Assembly: GCF_007002745.1 (NCBI RefSeq)
Contig: NZ_SGNY01000001.1
Span: forward strand, 310,001 to 374,000
Length of the DNA stretch: 64,000 nucleotides
Reading direction: 5' to 3'
Source of the DNA: Martinezella rhizogenes
Lineage (GTDB): Bacteria > Pseudomonadota > Alphaproteobacteria > Rhizobiales > Rhizobiaceae
The notes under the pieces were generated by a model. It made no database searches. It saw only the letters and a program-made list of their open reading frames with translations, and was not told the DNA's origin. This document shows positions 26,751-34,735 of this stretch, piece after piece. Position numbers and translations under genes: made by a program. Numbering within the stretch: the first letter of the stretch is position 1; each line of letters opens with the position of its first letter.

Positions 26751-26858
26751 TTACTTCTTCGGAGATTGCGCCGGTTTCGGCTGGGAGCCGGTTTCGCGCA
26801 TCTGGCGCCACTCGTTTTCGAGACGGTCATAAACGGTCTGGGGGATTGTCGCTGTCAT
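26751..26858 (-). CDS. 35-residue antisense-strand microprotein within the GTA cluster
   Basis: ATG 26858 follows AAGGAGGAATGCCACC, a near-perfect ribosome site, and the frame reads MTATIPQTVYDRLENEWRQM, then RETGSQPKPAQSPKK to TAA at 26751-26753. The sequence is a short amphipathic helix followed by a basic Pro-rich tail. No family is recognised. The excellent ribosome site and codon choice argue that it is translated. It is oriented against the GTA genes and lies between the terminase and endolysin genes. Confidence 0.62.
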   Translation of the reverse strand: MTATIPQTVYDRLENEWRQMRETGSQPKPAQSPKK

Positions 26859-26974
26859 GGTGGCATTCCTCCTTGAATTGTTAACGCAGCTGGATTGCGC
26901 GGTGAATGGAGTTAGCGCGCCAAGGTTTCGGAACTCAAGGAATTTTTTACCCCAAAACCACGGCCTGCGGATTA

Positions 26975-27003
26975 AAATCGATTAAGGTTTTTTCAAATCG
27001 ATT
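26975..27003. promoter_or_regulatory. Two AAATCGATT sites exactly 20 bp apart
   Basis: AAATCGATT occurs at 26975-26983 and 26995-27003, two helical turns apart, in an AT-rich gap 67-95 bases upstream of the endolysin gene and 117-145 bases upstream of the small antisense gene. Each copy contains the palindrome ATCGAT. The arrangement looks like a tandem operator on one face of the helix; the regulator is unknown. Confidence 0.45.
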
Positions 27004-27069
27004 TAGTCCTGACGGCCGTCATGTGGAAAAACCGGGCGATATATCGCCTCTCATTTTCAGGAGCCGGCT

Positions 27070-27708
27070 ATGGCCTATGACGAGGCGCGATTCTTCGCGT
27101 CTGTGCGGGTTTCGATCTTTGGTGGCCGCCTGCGTGCCGCGCAACTTGCGGGGATAAAGACGATACTTGCCGGATGTGCAAAGGCCGTGCCGCAAAGCGA
27201 AGCGCGCTGGCTGGCCTATATGCTGGCGACCAGCTTTCACGAAACGGCTGCCACCATGCAGCCGGTGCGCGAGACGCTGGCGGCAAGCGATGCGGAGGCG
27301 ATTGCGCGGCTGGACCGTGCCTTTGCGGCCGGCCGCCTGCCGATGGTTCGCAAGCCTTACTGGCAACGGGACACGGACGGAAAAAGCTGGCTGGGGCGAG
27401 GCTTCGTGCAGCTGACACATCGCCGCAACTACGAGGCCATGTCGGTGCTGACAGGCATCGACCTTGTGGAACGGCCTGAGCGGGCCATGGAAACGGAGGT
27501 GGCAACAGCCATCCTGATCCACGGCATGATCGCCGGCAGCTTTACCGGCCGCCGGCTTGCCGATTTCTTCGGCGCGCAGCGGGAGGACTGGGAGGGTGCA
27601 CGCGCCATCATCAATGGCAGCGACCGGGCGCGGCTTGTGGCTGGCCACGCACGCGCATTTCATCGCGCCCTTGTCGCGGCGCGGATTGAACCGGGGCGGG
27701 CCAGATGA
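27070..27708 (+). CDS. GH19-type endolysin/lysozyme-like muramidase
   Basis: A 212-residue soluble protein with the GH19 chitinase/lysozyme pattern: WLAYMLATSFHETAATMQPV (catalytic Glu in HET, about residue 59), SWLGRGFVQLTHRRNYEAMS and a C-terminal EDWEGARAIINGSDRARLVA. Phage endolysins of this type cleave peptidoglycan. There is no signal peptide, so export would need a holin; a holin-like protein lies at the far end of the GTA cluster (42244-42450). The gene stands between the GTA terminase and portal genes, so a role in GTA release is a reasonable inference. Confidence 0.82.
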   Translation: MAYDEARFFASVRVSIFGGRLRAAQLAGIKTILAGCAKAVPQSEARWLAYMLATSFHETAATMQPVRETLAASDAEAIARLDRAFAAGRLPMVRKPYWQRDTDGKSWLGRGFVQLTHRRNYEAMSVLTGIDLVERPERAMETEVATAILIHGMIAGSFTGRRLADFFGAQREDWEGARAIINGSDRARLVAGHARAFHRALVAARIEPGRAR

Positions 27709-27765
27709 TAACCCGTTACGCGCGCCCAGAAGGCCGCCTTCGAATTTTGCATGACAGGTGACACC

Positions 27766-28074
27766 GTGATCCGCCATATCGTTTTTTTCACCGTTCCCGA
27801 GGAAAACCGCGACGCCGTGCGCAAGGGGCTTTCCGGCCTCACCGCGATCCCGCATGCGCTGACGCTGGAAATCGGCGAGAACGTGAAGAAGGACCAATGG
27901 GGCAACTCGGTCGATTTCATCGTTTACGGCGAGTTCGAAAACGAGGCGGCGCTGGCGGCCTACAAGGCCGACCCCGCCTATGATCTCTCGACCCGCACGG
28001 TGAAGCCGCTGCGCGAAACCCGCGTCGCCGCTGATTTCAACAGCGACACGGCGGTGAAAGCGCCGATCCGGTAA
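27766..28074 (+). CDS. Dabb-family stress-responsive alpha/beta barrel protein
   Basis: 102 residues from GTG 27766 (VIRHIVFFTVPEENRDAVRK; ATG 27751 is an alternative with no ribosome site). The ferredoxin-like Dabb fold is recognised by IRHIVFFTV at the start, NSVDFIVYGEFENEAALAAY in the middle, and HA and YDLS at the usual spots. Such proteins act as small dimeric enzymes or stress proteins; no reaction can be assigned. It follows the endolysin gene by 57 bases and is not a known GTA component. Confidence 0.8.
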   Translation: MIRHIVFFTVPEENRDAVRKGLSGLTAIPHALTLEIGENVKKDQWGNSVDFIVYGEFENEAALAAYKADPAYDLSTRTVKPLRETRVAADFNSDTAVKAPIR

Positions 28075-28173
28075 ACGTCCGGTTTCGGCTGCGAAAGTGA
28101 CGTGCATCCACACGTAGTCTGCTGAGAACGCGAGAAAACCTTTCCTCCGTCGTGGGGCTGACGCCCCCGGTAC

Positions 28174-28290
28174 CCTCATTCCTGTGCTTGTCACAGGAAT
28201 CCAGCCGACGCGCGTCGGCGCGGCGGGAAGAGTCTTTTCAGCCCAAGGACTTGGGCTGGCTGGATCCCTGTGACAAGCACAGGGATGAGG
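28174..28290. repeat. Palindromic intergenic repeat, family A, copy 2
   Basis: About 117 bp, nearly identical to the copy at 49362-49477 (shared core GAGTCTTTTCAGCCCAAGGA, then CTTGGGCTGGCTGGAT) and similar to 1829-1943. The outer arms CTCATTCCTGTG and CACAGGGATGAG are inverted repeats. It sits in the 257-bp gap before the GTA portal gene. Confidence 0.85.
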
Positions 28291-28330
28291 GCATCGGGGC
28301 CTGAGCCGCCATCAAAACAAGGACAACCCA

Positions 28331-29497
28331 ATGCGATTTCCGTTTTCCCTGCCGTGGCTGCGCCCGGCGGATGGCAAAGCCGTGCCCGAAAGCAAAATGA
28401 CGTCGGGTGCCTTCATGGCGGTGGCGAGGCAGGGCGGGCAGGCCTTCTGGTCCGGCCGGTCCTATGCCGCACTTGCCCGCGAAGGCTTCATGAAAAACCC
28501 GGTCGCCCACCGTGCCGCCCGCATGGTGGCGGAAGCGGCCGCATCGGTGAACTGGCTGCTTTATGACGGCGACGAGGAAATCGGCGATCATCCGCTGCTG
28601 GCGCTCCTGACGAAGCCGGGCGCCCATATGGGCGGGCCGGATTTTTTCGAGGCGCTGTATGGTCACCTGATGCTGGCCGGAAATGCCTATGTCGAACCTC
28701 TGATGATCGGCGGGCGTTTAAGGGAATTGCATCTGCTGCGGCCGGATCGGGTAAGCATTGTCGAGGGGGCAGATGGCTGGCCGGTGGCTTATGACTACCG
28801 CGCCGAAGGGCGCGCGTCGCGCCGCATCGCCGCCGAGCGCGATGGGCTGGGGCTGCTGCATCTGAAACTTTTCCATCCGCTGGATGACCGGGCAGGTTTT
28901 GCGCCGCTGGCTTCCGCAGGTGCAGCACTTGATCTGCACAACGCCGCGAGCCAGTGGAACAAGCGCCTGCTGGACAATTCCGCCCGGCCTTCGGGCGCGC
29001 TGGTCTATCAGCCGAAGGAAGGCGGCAATCTTTCCACCGAGCAATATGAACGGCTGAAGCGCGAGCTGGAGGAGGGGTATCAGGGAGCGATGAACGCCGG
29101 CCGACCGCTGCTTCTGGAAGGCGGGCTGGACTGGAAGGCAATGGGCCTTTCGCCGCGCGACATGGATTTTCTGGAAGCCCGCAACGGAGCCGCCCGCGAT
29201 ATCGCGCTGGCGCTCGGCGTGCCGCCGATGCTGATCGGCATTCCCGGCGACAATACCTATGCCAATTACCAGGAGGCGAACCGCGCCTTTTATCGTCTCA
29301 CCGTGCTGCCGCTCGTCAACCGCACGGCGGCAAGATTGTGCGGCTGGCTCGCACCGGTCTTCGGCGCGGGGCTGCGGTTGGAGCCGGATCTCGACAAGAT
29401 CGCCGGGCTCGCCGGCGAGCGGGATGCGCTGTGGAGCCGTATCGGCGCGGCCTCGTTTCTGAGCGCCGAGGAAAAACGCGAAGCCGTCGGTTACTGA
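28331..29497 (+). CDS. GTA portal protein (g3), HK97 type
   Basis: A 388-residue portal protein. Typical segments are AREGFMKNPVAHRAARMVAE, HPLLALLTKPGAHMGGPDFF, LYGHLMLAGNAYVEPLMIGG, LHLLRPDRVSIVEG and DIALALGVPPMLIGIPGDNT with the conserved NYQEANRAFYRLTVLPLVNR. The portal forms the dodecameric DNA gate of the head. It is the third structural gene of the RcGTA order (g3), with a repeat and inserted genes separating it from the terminase. Confidence 0.95.
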   Translation: MRFPFSLPWLRPADGKAVPESKMTSGAFMAVARQGGQAFWSGRSYAALAREGFMKNPVAHRAARMVAEAAASVNWLLYDGDEEIGDHPLLALLTKPGAHMGGPDFFEALYGHLMLAGNAYVEPLMIGGRLRELHLLRPDRVSIVEGADGWPVAYDYRAEGRASRRIAAERDGLGLLHLKLFHPLDDRAGFAPLASAGAALDLHNAASQWNKRLLDNSARPSGALVYQPKEGGNLSTEQYERLKRELEEGYQGAMNAGRPLLLEGGLDWKAMGLSPRDMDFLEARNGAARDIALALGVPPMLIGIPGDNTYANYQEANRAFYRLTVLPLVNRTAARLCGWLAPVFGAGLRLEPDLDKIAGLAGERDALWSRIGAASFLSAEEKREAVGY

Positions 29498-29692
29498 GGG
29501 GGCTAACCGCGCTTTCACAGCCGTCTGTTTCTGCTGAACCATTTTCTGAAGTGGCGGATTCTCTTTGTGAGGCTTTCCGCCCAAGCTTCTCCGAAGACTC
29601 GTGAAATCACCCACCGCAGGCGCACACACAGCACCTGCGGGCGACGCGGTGCGTTCGCCCGATTGCAACATCCTAAACCGGAATGATTACCC

Positions 29693-30013
29693 ATGTCTGA
29701 ATTCGCCAATGAGGCCGGCATCTGGGCCGCCCGCATCACCGGCGCCGTCGCGGGTGCCGGCGTGTCGCTTGTTTATCTGCTGCCGAAAAGCAAACGTGAA
29801 GCCGCGAGCCGTTTCATCACCGGCGTGTCCTGCGGCATGATCTTCGGCGGGCCGATCGGCCAGTGGATCGTGCAGCAGCTCGACATTGCCGGCGCGCTTT
29901 CCGGCCGGGAAATCATGGTGGCGGGCTCCGCCGCCGCAAGCATGATGGCCTGGTGGGGGCTGGGCGTGATGGTGCGCGTGGCCAGCCACTATGGCACACG
30001 CCCGCGCAGCTGA
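29693..30013 (+). CDS. DUF6107-like small membrane protein at the GTA g3.5 position
   Basis: A 106-residue protein with three hydrophobic segments (AGAGVSLVYLLP, FITGVSCGMIFGGPIGQWIV, MVAGSAAASMMAWWGLGVMV) and a short basic C-terminus. It occupies the slot between portal (g3) and prohead protease (g4) where RcGTA has the small gene g3.5. The membrane character is different from a capsid part, so a role in lysis or head assembly at the membrane is only conjecture. The 196-bp gap before it holds a 7-bp hairpin (CCGCAGG/CCTGCGG, 29614-29640) but no gene. Confidence 0.75.
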   Translation: MSEFANEAGIWAARITGAVAGAGVSLVYLLPKSKREAASRFITGVSCGMIFGGPIGQWIVQQLDIAGALSGREIMVAGSAAASMMAWWGLGVMVRVASHYGTRPRS

Positions 30014-30059
30014 ACCCGCGCCGCAAGGCGGCTTCATTTTCACATCGCAGGAGTTTCCC

Positions 30060-30632
30060 ATGCACGCCTATCGCGGGCCGCGTCCCGCCACGCGCAAATT
30101 CGCCAGTCTGGAACTGCGAGGCATCGCCGGCGACGGCACGTTTTCCGGTTATGCCAGCGTCTTCGGCGAGGTCGACCTCGGCCGTGACGTGATCGAGCGC
30201 GGCGCTTTCCGCCGCTCCATCGAGGAGCGGGGAGCGGCCGGCATCCGCATGCTCTACCAGCACGATCCGGCCGAGCCGATCGGCGCCTGGCGCACCATCC
30301 GCGAGGACGAACGCGGGCTTTATGTCGAGGGCGTTCTGGCGCCGGGTGTTGCCCGCTCGTGCGAGGTGCATTCGTTGATGAAGACCGGCGCGCTGGACGG
30401 GCTGTCGATCGGTTTCCGCACCGTTCGCTCGGGCAAGGCCGAACGTTCCGGTGTCCGGCGCATTCTGGAGGCCGATCTCTGGGAAATCTCGGTCGTGACC
30501 TTTCCGATGCTGCCTTCGGCCCGGGTGTCCGACGTCAAACATGCCCGCTTTTTCCGTGACCGCGAGACCGAACTGGCGCGCAGCATGCGCCGCGCCGCCC
30601 GCTCGCTGTTCGACACCGCGTTCAAACGCTGA
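30060..30632 (+). CDS. GTA prohead protease (g4), HK97 family
   Basis: 190 residues from ATG 30060 behind AGGAG. The U35/HK97 prohead protease core is clear: FSGYASVFGEVDLGRDVIER, AFRRSIEERG, IRMLYQHDPAEPIGAWRTI (catalytic His in QHD, about residue 66), VHSLMKTGALDGLSIGFRTV (catalytic Ser in LSIGF) and DLWEISVVTFPMLPSA. It removes the scaffold part of the major capsid protein during head maturation. It lies directly before the capsid gene. Confidence 0.94.
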   Translation: MHAYRGPRPATRKFASLELRGIAGDGTFSGYASVFGEVDLGRDVIERGAFRRSIEERGAAGIRMLYQHDPAEPIGAWRTIREDERGLYVEGVLAPGVARSCEVHSLMKTGALDGLSIGFRTVRSGKAERSGVRRILEADLWEISVVTFPMLPSARVSDVKHARFFRDRETELARSMRRAARSLFDTAFKR

Positions 30633-30668
30633 CTTCCCGACACGTATTTCCGAAACAAGGATGGCGAC

Positions 30669-31937
30669 ATGACAGACCAGATGACAAAACCGGCGGCAAT
30701 GACCGTTGCGCCGCAGGTAAAGGCCGTGCCCGACACGATGACGGCGGCCTTCGACGAGTTCATGGAGGCCTTCGAGGCTTTTCGCGAAACCAACGACCAG
30801 CGGCTCAATGACATCGAACGCAAGATGGGTGCGGATATCGTGACCCGCGACAAGCTCGATCGTATCGACAGGGCGCTCGACGATAACAGAAAGATCATGG
30901 ACGATCTGGCGCTCAGGAAGGCGCGGCCTGCGCTTGGCCGGAGGGACGCGCCCTCGCACGATGCCGAAGAGCATAAGGCCGCCTTCGAGGCCTATATCCG
31001 CCGGGGTGAGGAGGGCGCGCTGCGTGATCTGGAGGCCAAGGCCTTTGCCGGATCGAGCGGCGCGGATGGCGGCTTTCTGGTGCCGACAGAGACGGATGGC
31101 GAGATTGGCCGGCGCATGACGGCGATTTCGCCGATCCGGGCGCTCGCCACTGTGCGGCAGGTGTCCACGGCCGTGCTGAAGAAACCCTTCGCCGCCGGCG
31201 GACTGGCCACCGGCTGGGTCTCCGAAACCGCGGCCCGTCCCGAGACGGCGACACCGAAGCTGTCTGAGCTTTCTTTCCCGACCATGGAACTCTACGCCAT
31301 GCCCGCCGCGACCCAGGGCCTGCTGGACGACGCGGCTGTTGATGTCGAGGCATGGATCGCCTCGGAAGTGGATATCGCCTTTGCCGAACAGGAGGCTGCC
31401 GCTTTCATTGCCGGTGATGGCGTCAACAAACCCAAAGGTTTTCTCGCCTATACAGCCGTTGCCAATGACAGCTGGAGCTGGGGCAATATCGGTTATGTCG
31501 CGACCGGCGTTTCGGCCGGCTTCGCTTCCGCCGGGCCGATGGATGTGCTGCTCGATGCCATCTATGGCCTGAAGGCCGGCCACCGCCAGAATGGCGCGTT
31601 CCTGATGAACCGCAAGACGCAGGCGGCGCTGCGCCGTTTCAAGGATACGACCGGCGCTTACCTCTGGCACCCGCCCGCCGCCGCCGGCCAGCCCGCCTCG
31701 CTGATGGGCTTTCCGGTAACGGAGGCGGAAGACATGCCGAATGTCGCGGCCAACAGTTTCGCCATCGCCTTTGGCGATTTCCGCTCCGGTTATCTCGTCG
31801 TCGACCGCACCGGCGTGCGCATCCTGCGCGATCCCTATTCGGCCAAACCCTATGTGCTGTTCTACACCACCAAGCGCGTGGGTGGCGGCGTACAGAATTT
31901 CGAGGCGATCAAGCTGGTGAAATTCGGGGTGAATTGA
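30669..31937 (+). CDS. GTA major capsid protein (g5), HK97 type
   Basis: A 422-residue protein. The first 110 residues are a helical delta/scaffold domain (FDEFMEAFEAFRETNDQRLN, then RIDRALDDNRKIMDDLALRK) that the g4 protease should remove. The mature HK97 fold follows: FAGSSGADGGFLVPTETDGE, YAMPAATQGLLDDAAVDVEA, FIAGDGVNKPKGFL, FLMNRKTQAALRRFKDTTGA and DFRSGYLVVDRTGVRILRDP. It forms the GTA head shell. AAGGATGGCGAC precedes the start. Confidence 0.96.
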   Translation: MTDQMTKPAAMTVAPQVKAVPDTMTAAFDEFMEAFEAFRETNDQRLNDIERKMGADIVTRDKLDRIDRALDDNRKIMDDLALRKARPALGRRDAPSHDAEEHKAAFEAYIRRGEEGALRDLEAKAFAGSSGADGGFLVPTETDGEIGRRMTAISPIRALATVRQVSTAVLKKPFAAGGLATGWVSETAARPETATPKLSELSFPTMELYAMPAATQGLLDDAAVDVEAWIASEVDIAFAEQEAAAFIAGDGVNKPKGFLAYTAVANDSWSWGNIGYVATGVSAGFASAGPMDVLLDAIYGLKAGHRQNGAFLMNRKTQAALRRFKDTTGAYLWHPPAAAGQPASLMGFPVTEAEDMPNVAANSFAIAFGDFRSGYLVVDRTGVRILRDPYSAKPYVLFYTTKRVGGGVQNFEAIKLVKFGVN

Positions 31938-31959
31938 CCCTCGACGGTGCCGCTCGTTT

Positions 31960-32080
31960 CTTCTCCCCGCCGGGGAGAAGGTGGCCCGAAGGGCCGGATG
32001 AGGGGGCAACGTTGCCGGATACCATTACCCTTGCCCCCTCATCCCGCTGCCGCGGACTTCTCCCCCATGGGGAGAAGAAA
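31960..32080. repeat. Palindromic intergenic repeat, family C, copy 3
   Basis: About 120 bp with end hairpins TTCTTCTCCCCGCCGGGGAG and ACTTCTCCCCCATGGGGAGA, matching the copies at 19235 and 26586. It separates the capsid and head-tail connector genes in the middle of the GTA structural operon, so it would have to be read through. Confidence 0.85.
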
Positions 32081-32135
32081 CTTGTTGCACCCGCTCGCTC
32101 ATCCAGCGCGTAATTGCGTCATCCCCGGAGACCCC

Positions 32136-32705
32136 ATGACCTACGCCCTCATAAATCCGCCGCAGGCGGAGCCGCTGACCCTTGCCGAGGTCAAGGCGCA
32201 TCTGCGTCTCGACGGCAGCGACGAGGATGCGCTTCTTACAGCGCTGATCCGCACCGCCCGCGAGCATCTGGAGCGCGTGACCGGCCTTTGCCTGCTGCGC
32301 CAGACATGGCGGCTTTATCTCGACCAATGGCCGCAGACGGGTGTGATTCCGATTGCCAAGACACCGGTGCAAACCATCGAAACGATTCTGGTTTTTGGCA
32401 TCGACGGGCGCGAGACCAATATCACCGCCGCTGATAAGTTACTGGACGGCGCGGCCCGTCCGGCGCGGCTGTGGCTGCGCGATCCGCCGGCCCCCGGACG
32501 GGTGATGAACGGTATCGAGATCGATTTCATCGCCGGTTATGGCGAAGCCGGGACGGATGTGCCGGATACGCTGAAACGTGCCATGCTGATGCATGTGGCG
32601 CAGATGTTTGCCTTTCGCGGCGCCGTTGCCCTGGAAAATCAGCCCGCAGTGGTTCCGGCTGGTTACGAGCGGCTGGTGGCGCCCTTCTGCCGCATGGGGC
32701 TTTAA
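32136..32705 (+). CDS. GTA head-tail connector/adaptor (g6), gp6-like
   Basis: 189 residues from ATG 32136 (GGAG seven bases upstream; a longer open frame starts inside the repeat). The gp6-like connector fold shows PLTLAEVKAHLRLDGSDEDA, LLTALIRTAREHLERVTG, LYLDQWP, IEIDFIAGYG and DTLKRAMLMHVAQMFAFRGA. It forms the ring under the portal. The position after the capsid gene fits g6 of the RcGTA cluster. Confidence 0.9.
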   Translation: MTYALINPPQAEPLTLAEVKAHLRLDGSDEDALLTALIRTAREHLERVTGLCLLRQTWRLYLDQWPQTGVIPIAKTPVQTIETILVFGIDGRETNITAADKLLDGAARPARLWLRDPPAPGRVMNGIEIDFIAGYGEAGTDVPDTLKRAMLMHVAQMFAFRGAVALENQPAVVPAGYERLVAPFCRMGL

Positions 32706-32708
32706 GCC

Positions 32709-33044
32709 ATGAACCTCGTTTTTCTCGACCCCGGTAGGCTGACGGCGCGGCTGGAGCTGGAAATGCGGACGGAGATGCCGGACGGGCAGGGTGGTGCGCT
32801 GGAAAGCTGGGCTGTCCTGTGCTCGCTCTGGGCGGCGATCGAACCGGTTTCGGAGGCGTTCCATGAGCGTGCCTCGGCCGAGGGCGTGGCGATCACCCAT
32901 CGCGTCTGGCTCACCTGGCGCAGCGATATCGCGGCCGGCATGCGCTTTCGCAAGGGCCGGCGCATTTTGGGCATCCGCACGGTGATGGATCCGGACGAGA
33001 CCCGCCGCTTCATCGTCTGCCGCTGCGAGGAGGAAAGCCTGTGA
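32709..33044 (+). CDS. GTA head-tail stopper/closure protein (g7)
   Basis: A 111-residue beta-barrel protein of the SPP1 gp16/head-closure family: LDPGRLTARLELEMRTEMPD, GALESWAVLCSLWAAIEPVS, HRVWLTWRSDIAAGMRFRKG and RRILGIRTVMDPDETRRFI. It plugs the filled head before tail joining. It sits 3 bases after g6 and overlaps g8 by 4 bases. Confidence 0.88.
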   Translation: MNLVFLDPGRLTARLELEMRTEMPDGQGGALESWAVLCSLWAAIEPVSEAFHERASAEGVAITHRVWLTWRSDIAAGMRFRKGRRILGIRTVMDPDETRRFIVCRCEEESL

Positions 33045-33436
33045 GCGCTGCAAACGCACTTCTGAAGGCGGTTTTTGCGCGGTTGACGGGCGATGGAGTG
33101 CTGATGGCGCTGACATCAGGCGGCATCGTCGACCGGCTTCTGCCGCGCGCGCTTATGCCCTGCATCGTCATCGGCGAAATTGACAGCCGGGATTATTCGA
33201 CCGCGACGGAAAAGGCCGAGGAACATGTCCTGTCGCTGGAAATCTGGAGCGACGCCGCCGGCCGCAAACAGGCCGGCGAAATCACAGAGCGGGTGAAAAC
33301 CCTGCTCGACGATGCCGCCCTGCCACTCGCCAATGTCTCGCTGGTCAACCTGCAACTGCGCTCCTGCCGCTCGCGGCGCGAAGCAAAGTCACGGAATTTC
33401 ATCGCGGACATGCGTTTCCGCGCGGTAACGGAATGA
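33041..33436 (+). CDS. GTA tail terminator (g8), DUF3168
   Basis: A 131-residue DUF3168 protein (SAANALLKAVFARLTGDGVL, YSTATEKAEEHVLSLEIWSD, then AGRKQAGEITERVKTLLDDA and a C-terminal RNFIADMRFRAVTE). It caps the tail tube and joins it to the head. It overlaps g7. Immediately downstream, instead of g9, lies an antisense MFS gene. Confidence 0.9.
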   Translation: MSAANALLKAVFARLTGDGVLMALTSGGIVDRLLPRALMPCIVIGEIDSRDYSTATEKAEEHVLSLEIWSDAAGRKQAGEITERVKTLLDDAALPLANVSLVNLQLRSCRSRREAKSRNFIADMRFRAVTE

Positions 33437-33443
33437 GCCTCTT

Positions 33444-34643
33444 TCAGGAACCCTGCCTGCGCATGGTCTTCCAGAGTACGAGCAGCAGCACAAATGAAAT
33501 GCCGATCAGCACGGAAGCGATGGTCAGCATGGCCGAAACCCCGCCGCGATCCAGCGCCAGCGTGAAGATAACAGGCGCAAAGGCGATGGCGAGGTTCTGC
33601 GGCAGGGAAATGCGCGCGGCCTGAAGGCCATATTCTTCCGGCGAAAACACCGCCAGCGGCAACACGGCCCGGCTGACGGTGAGCACGCCCGCCCCAAAAC
33701 CGAAGAATACGATAAAACCGATGAAAGCCGGCATGGCCGGCGCAAAGGCCAGCAGCAGCAGGAGCGACACGAGCAGCAGACAGAGGCCGATCATGGCGGT
33801 GACGAACGGGTTGCCGTGTTTGCCAAGCAGGAAATCCAGCCCGCGCGCGGTGATCGCAAGCACGCTGCGGGCGGATGCCAGCTGCACGGCCAGCGATTGT
33901 GTTGCCCCTGCCTGGACCAGCAGCAAGGGCAGCAGCGGCGACAGGCCGAAGGTCGTAAACGCGCTGATCGTCGTCATTGCGGCCAGAAGCATGAAGGCGC
34001 GGCGTGTATCGACGGGCGGGCGCGAAGCCCCGGTCACCTCCCGCGACACCGCGGCCTTGCGGGCCGGTCGCCCGGGAAGCACGAAGACGTAGAGGGGCAG
34101 AAGCACGAGGAGTTGGAGACCGGCATAGGCGACAAGCGTGCCGCGCCAGCCGAGATGCTGGTCGGCAAGCGCAGTGACCGGTAGGAAAACCGCCGCCGAA
34201 AGCCCGGTAAACAGCATCAGCAGCGTCAGCAACCGGCCGCTTTCCGCCCCGACGCGCTCCACCACAGCGGCATGGGCGGCCGTCGTCAGGCCACAGGTGG
34301 CGGCAAAACCGATCACGGCCCAGCCGAGCAGATAACTTGTCACGCCGCCCGCAAAGGCGAGCACGGCAAAACCGGCGGCAAACAGCAATGAACCCGCCAC
34401 AAGCACGGGTGCCGCGCCGTGGCGCACCAGCGTTCTTCCCAGAAGCGGACCGCAGAGCGCGCTGATCGTCATCATGACGGTGAGGCCGGCGAAAACCACC
34501 TCGTTGGCGATGGCCAGTTCCTGCCCGATCCGCGGGCCGAGCACGGCCAGCATGTCGAACCCGCTGCCCCAGCTGATGATCTGCCCAACCGCAAGCACGC
34601 CGATAAGGCGCGCGCGGGACGGGAAGGGAGCGGCTTCGGACAT
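33444..34643 (-). CDS. MFS transporter inserted antisense inside the GTA operon
   Basis: 399 residues from ATG 34643 (MSEAAPFPSRARLIGVLAVG; the open frame reaches 34694). Twelve hydrophobic segments are visible, with MFS motifs in LCGPLLGRTLVRHGAAPVLV (loop 2-3), LLMLFTGLSAAVFLPVTALA and LDFLLGKHGNPFVTAMIG. It resembles uncharacterised rhizobial MFS carriers of the YcaD/arabinose-efflux type; the substrate is unknown. It ends 7 bases after the stop of g8 and starts 92 bases before g9, so it splits the GTA structural genes on the opposite strand. Its composition resembles its surroundings, so the insertion looks old. Confidence 0.87.
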   Translation of the reverse strand: MSEAAPFPSRARLIGVLAVGQIISWGSGFDMLAVLGPRIGQELAIANEVVFAGLTVMMTISALCGPLLGRTLVRHGAAPVLVAGSLLFAAGFAVLAFAGGVTSYLLGWAVIGFAATCGLTTAAHAAVVERVGAESGRLLTLLMLFTGLSAAVFLPVTALADQHLGWRGTLVAYAGLQLLVLLPLYVFVLPGRPARKAAVSREVTGASRPPVDTRRAFMLLAAMTTISAFTTFGLSPLLPLLLVQAGATQSLAVQLASARSVLAITARGLDFLLGKHGNPFVTAMIGLCLLLVSLLLLLAFAPAMPAFIGFIVFFGFGAGVLTVSRAVLPLAVFSPEEYGLQAARISLPQNLAIAFAPVIFTLALDRGGVSAMLTIASVLIGISFVLLLVLWKTMRRQGS

Positions 34644-34735
34644 GATGAAAATCAGGGGTGCGGAATGCGGAGAAACAATTGGTAGCAGGCCCATTGCGGC
34701 CCGGCAACATCAATCGAAACGGTAAGGAGAACAAC

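Noticed and set aside
26972-26985. TTAA-N6-TTAA upstream of the endolysin gene as a CtrA site controlling the GTA cluster
   Set aside because: The spacer is 6 bases, not 7, so it does not meet the CtrA consensus.
19235-32080. The repeats as parts of a CRISPR array
   Set aside because: Copies are kilobases apart, are palindromic over 80-170 bp, and there are no spacers or cas genes.
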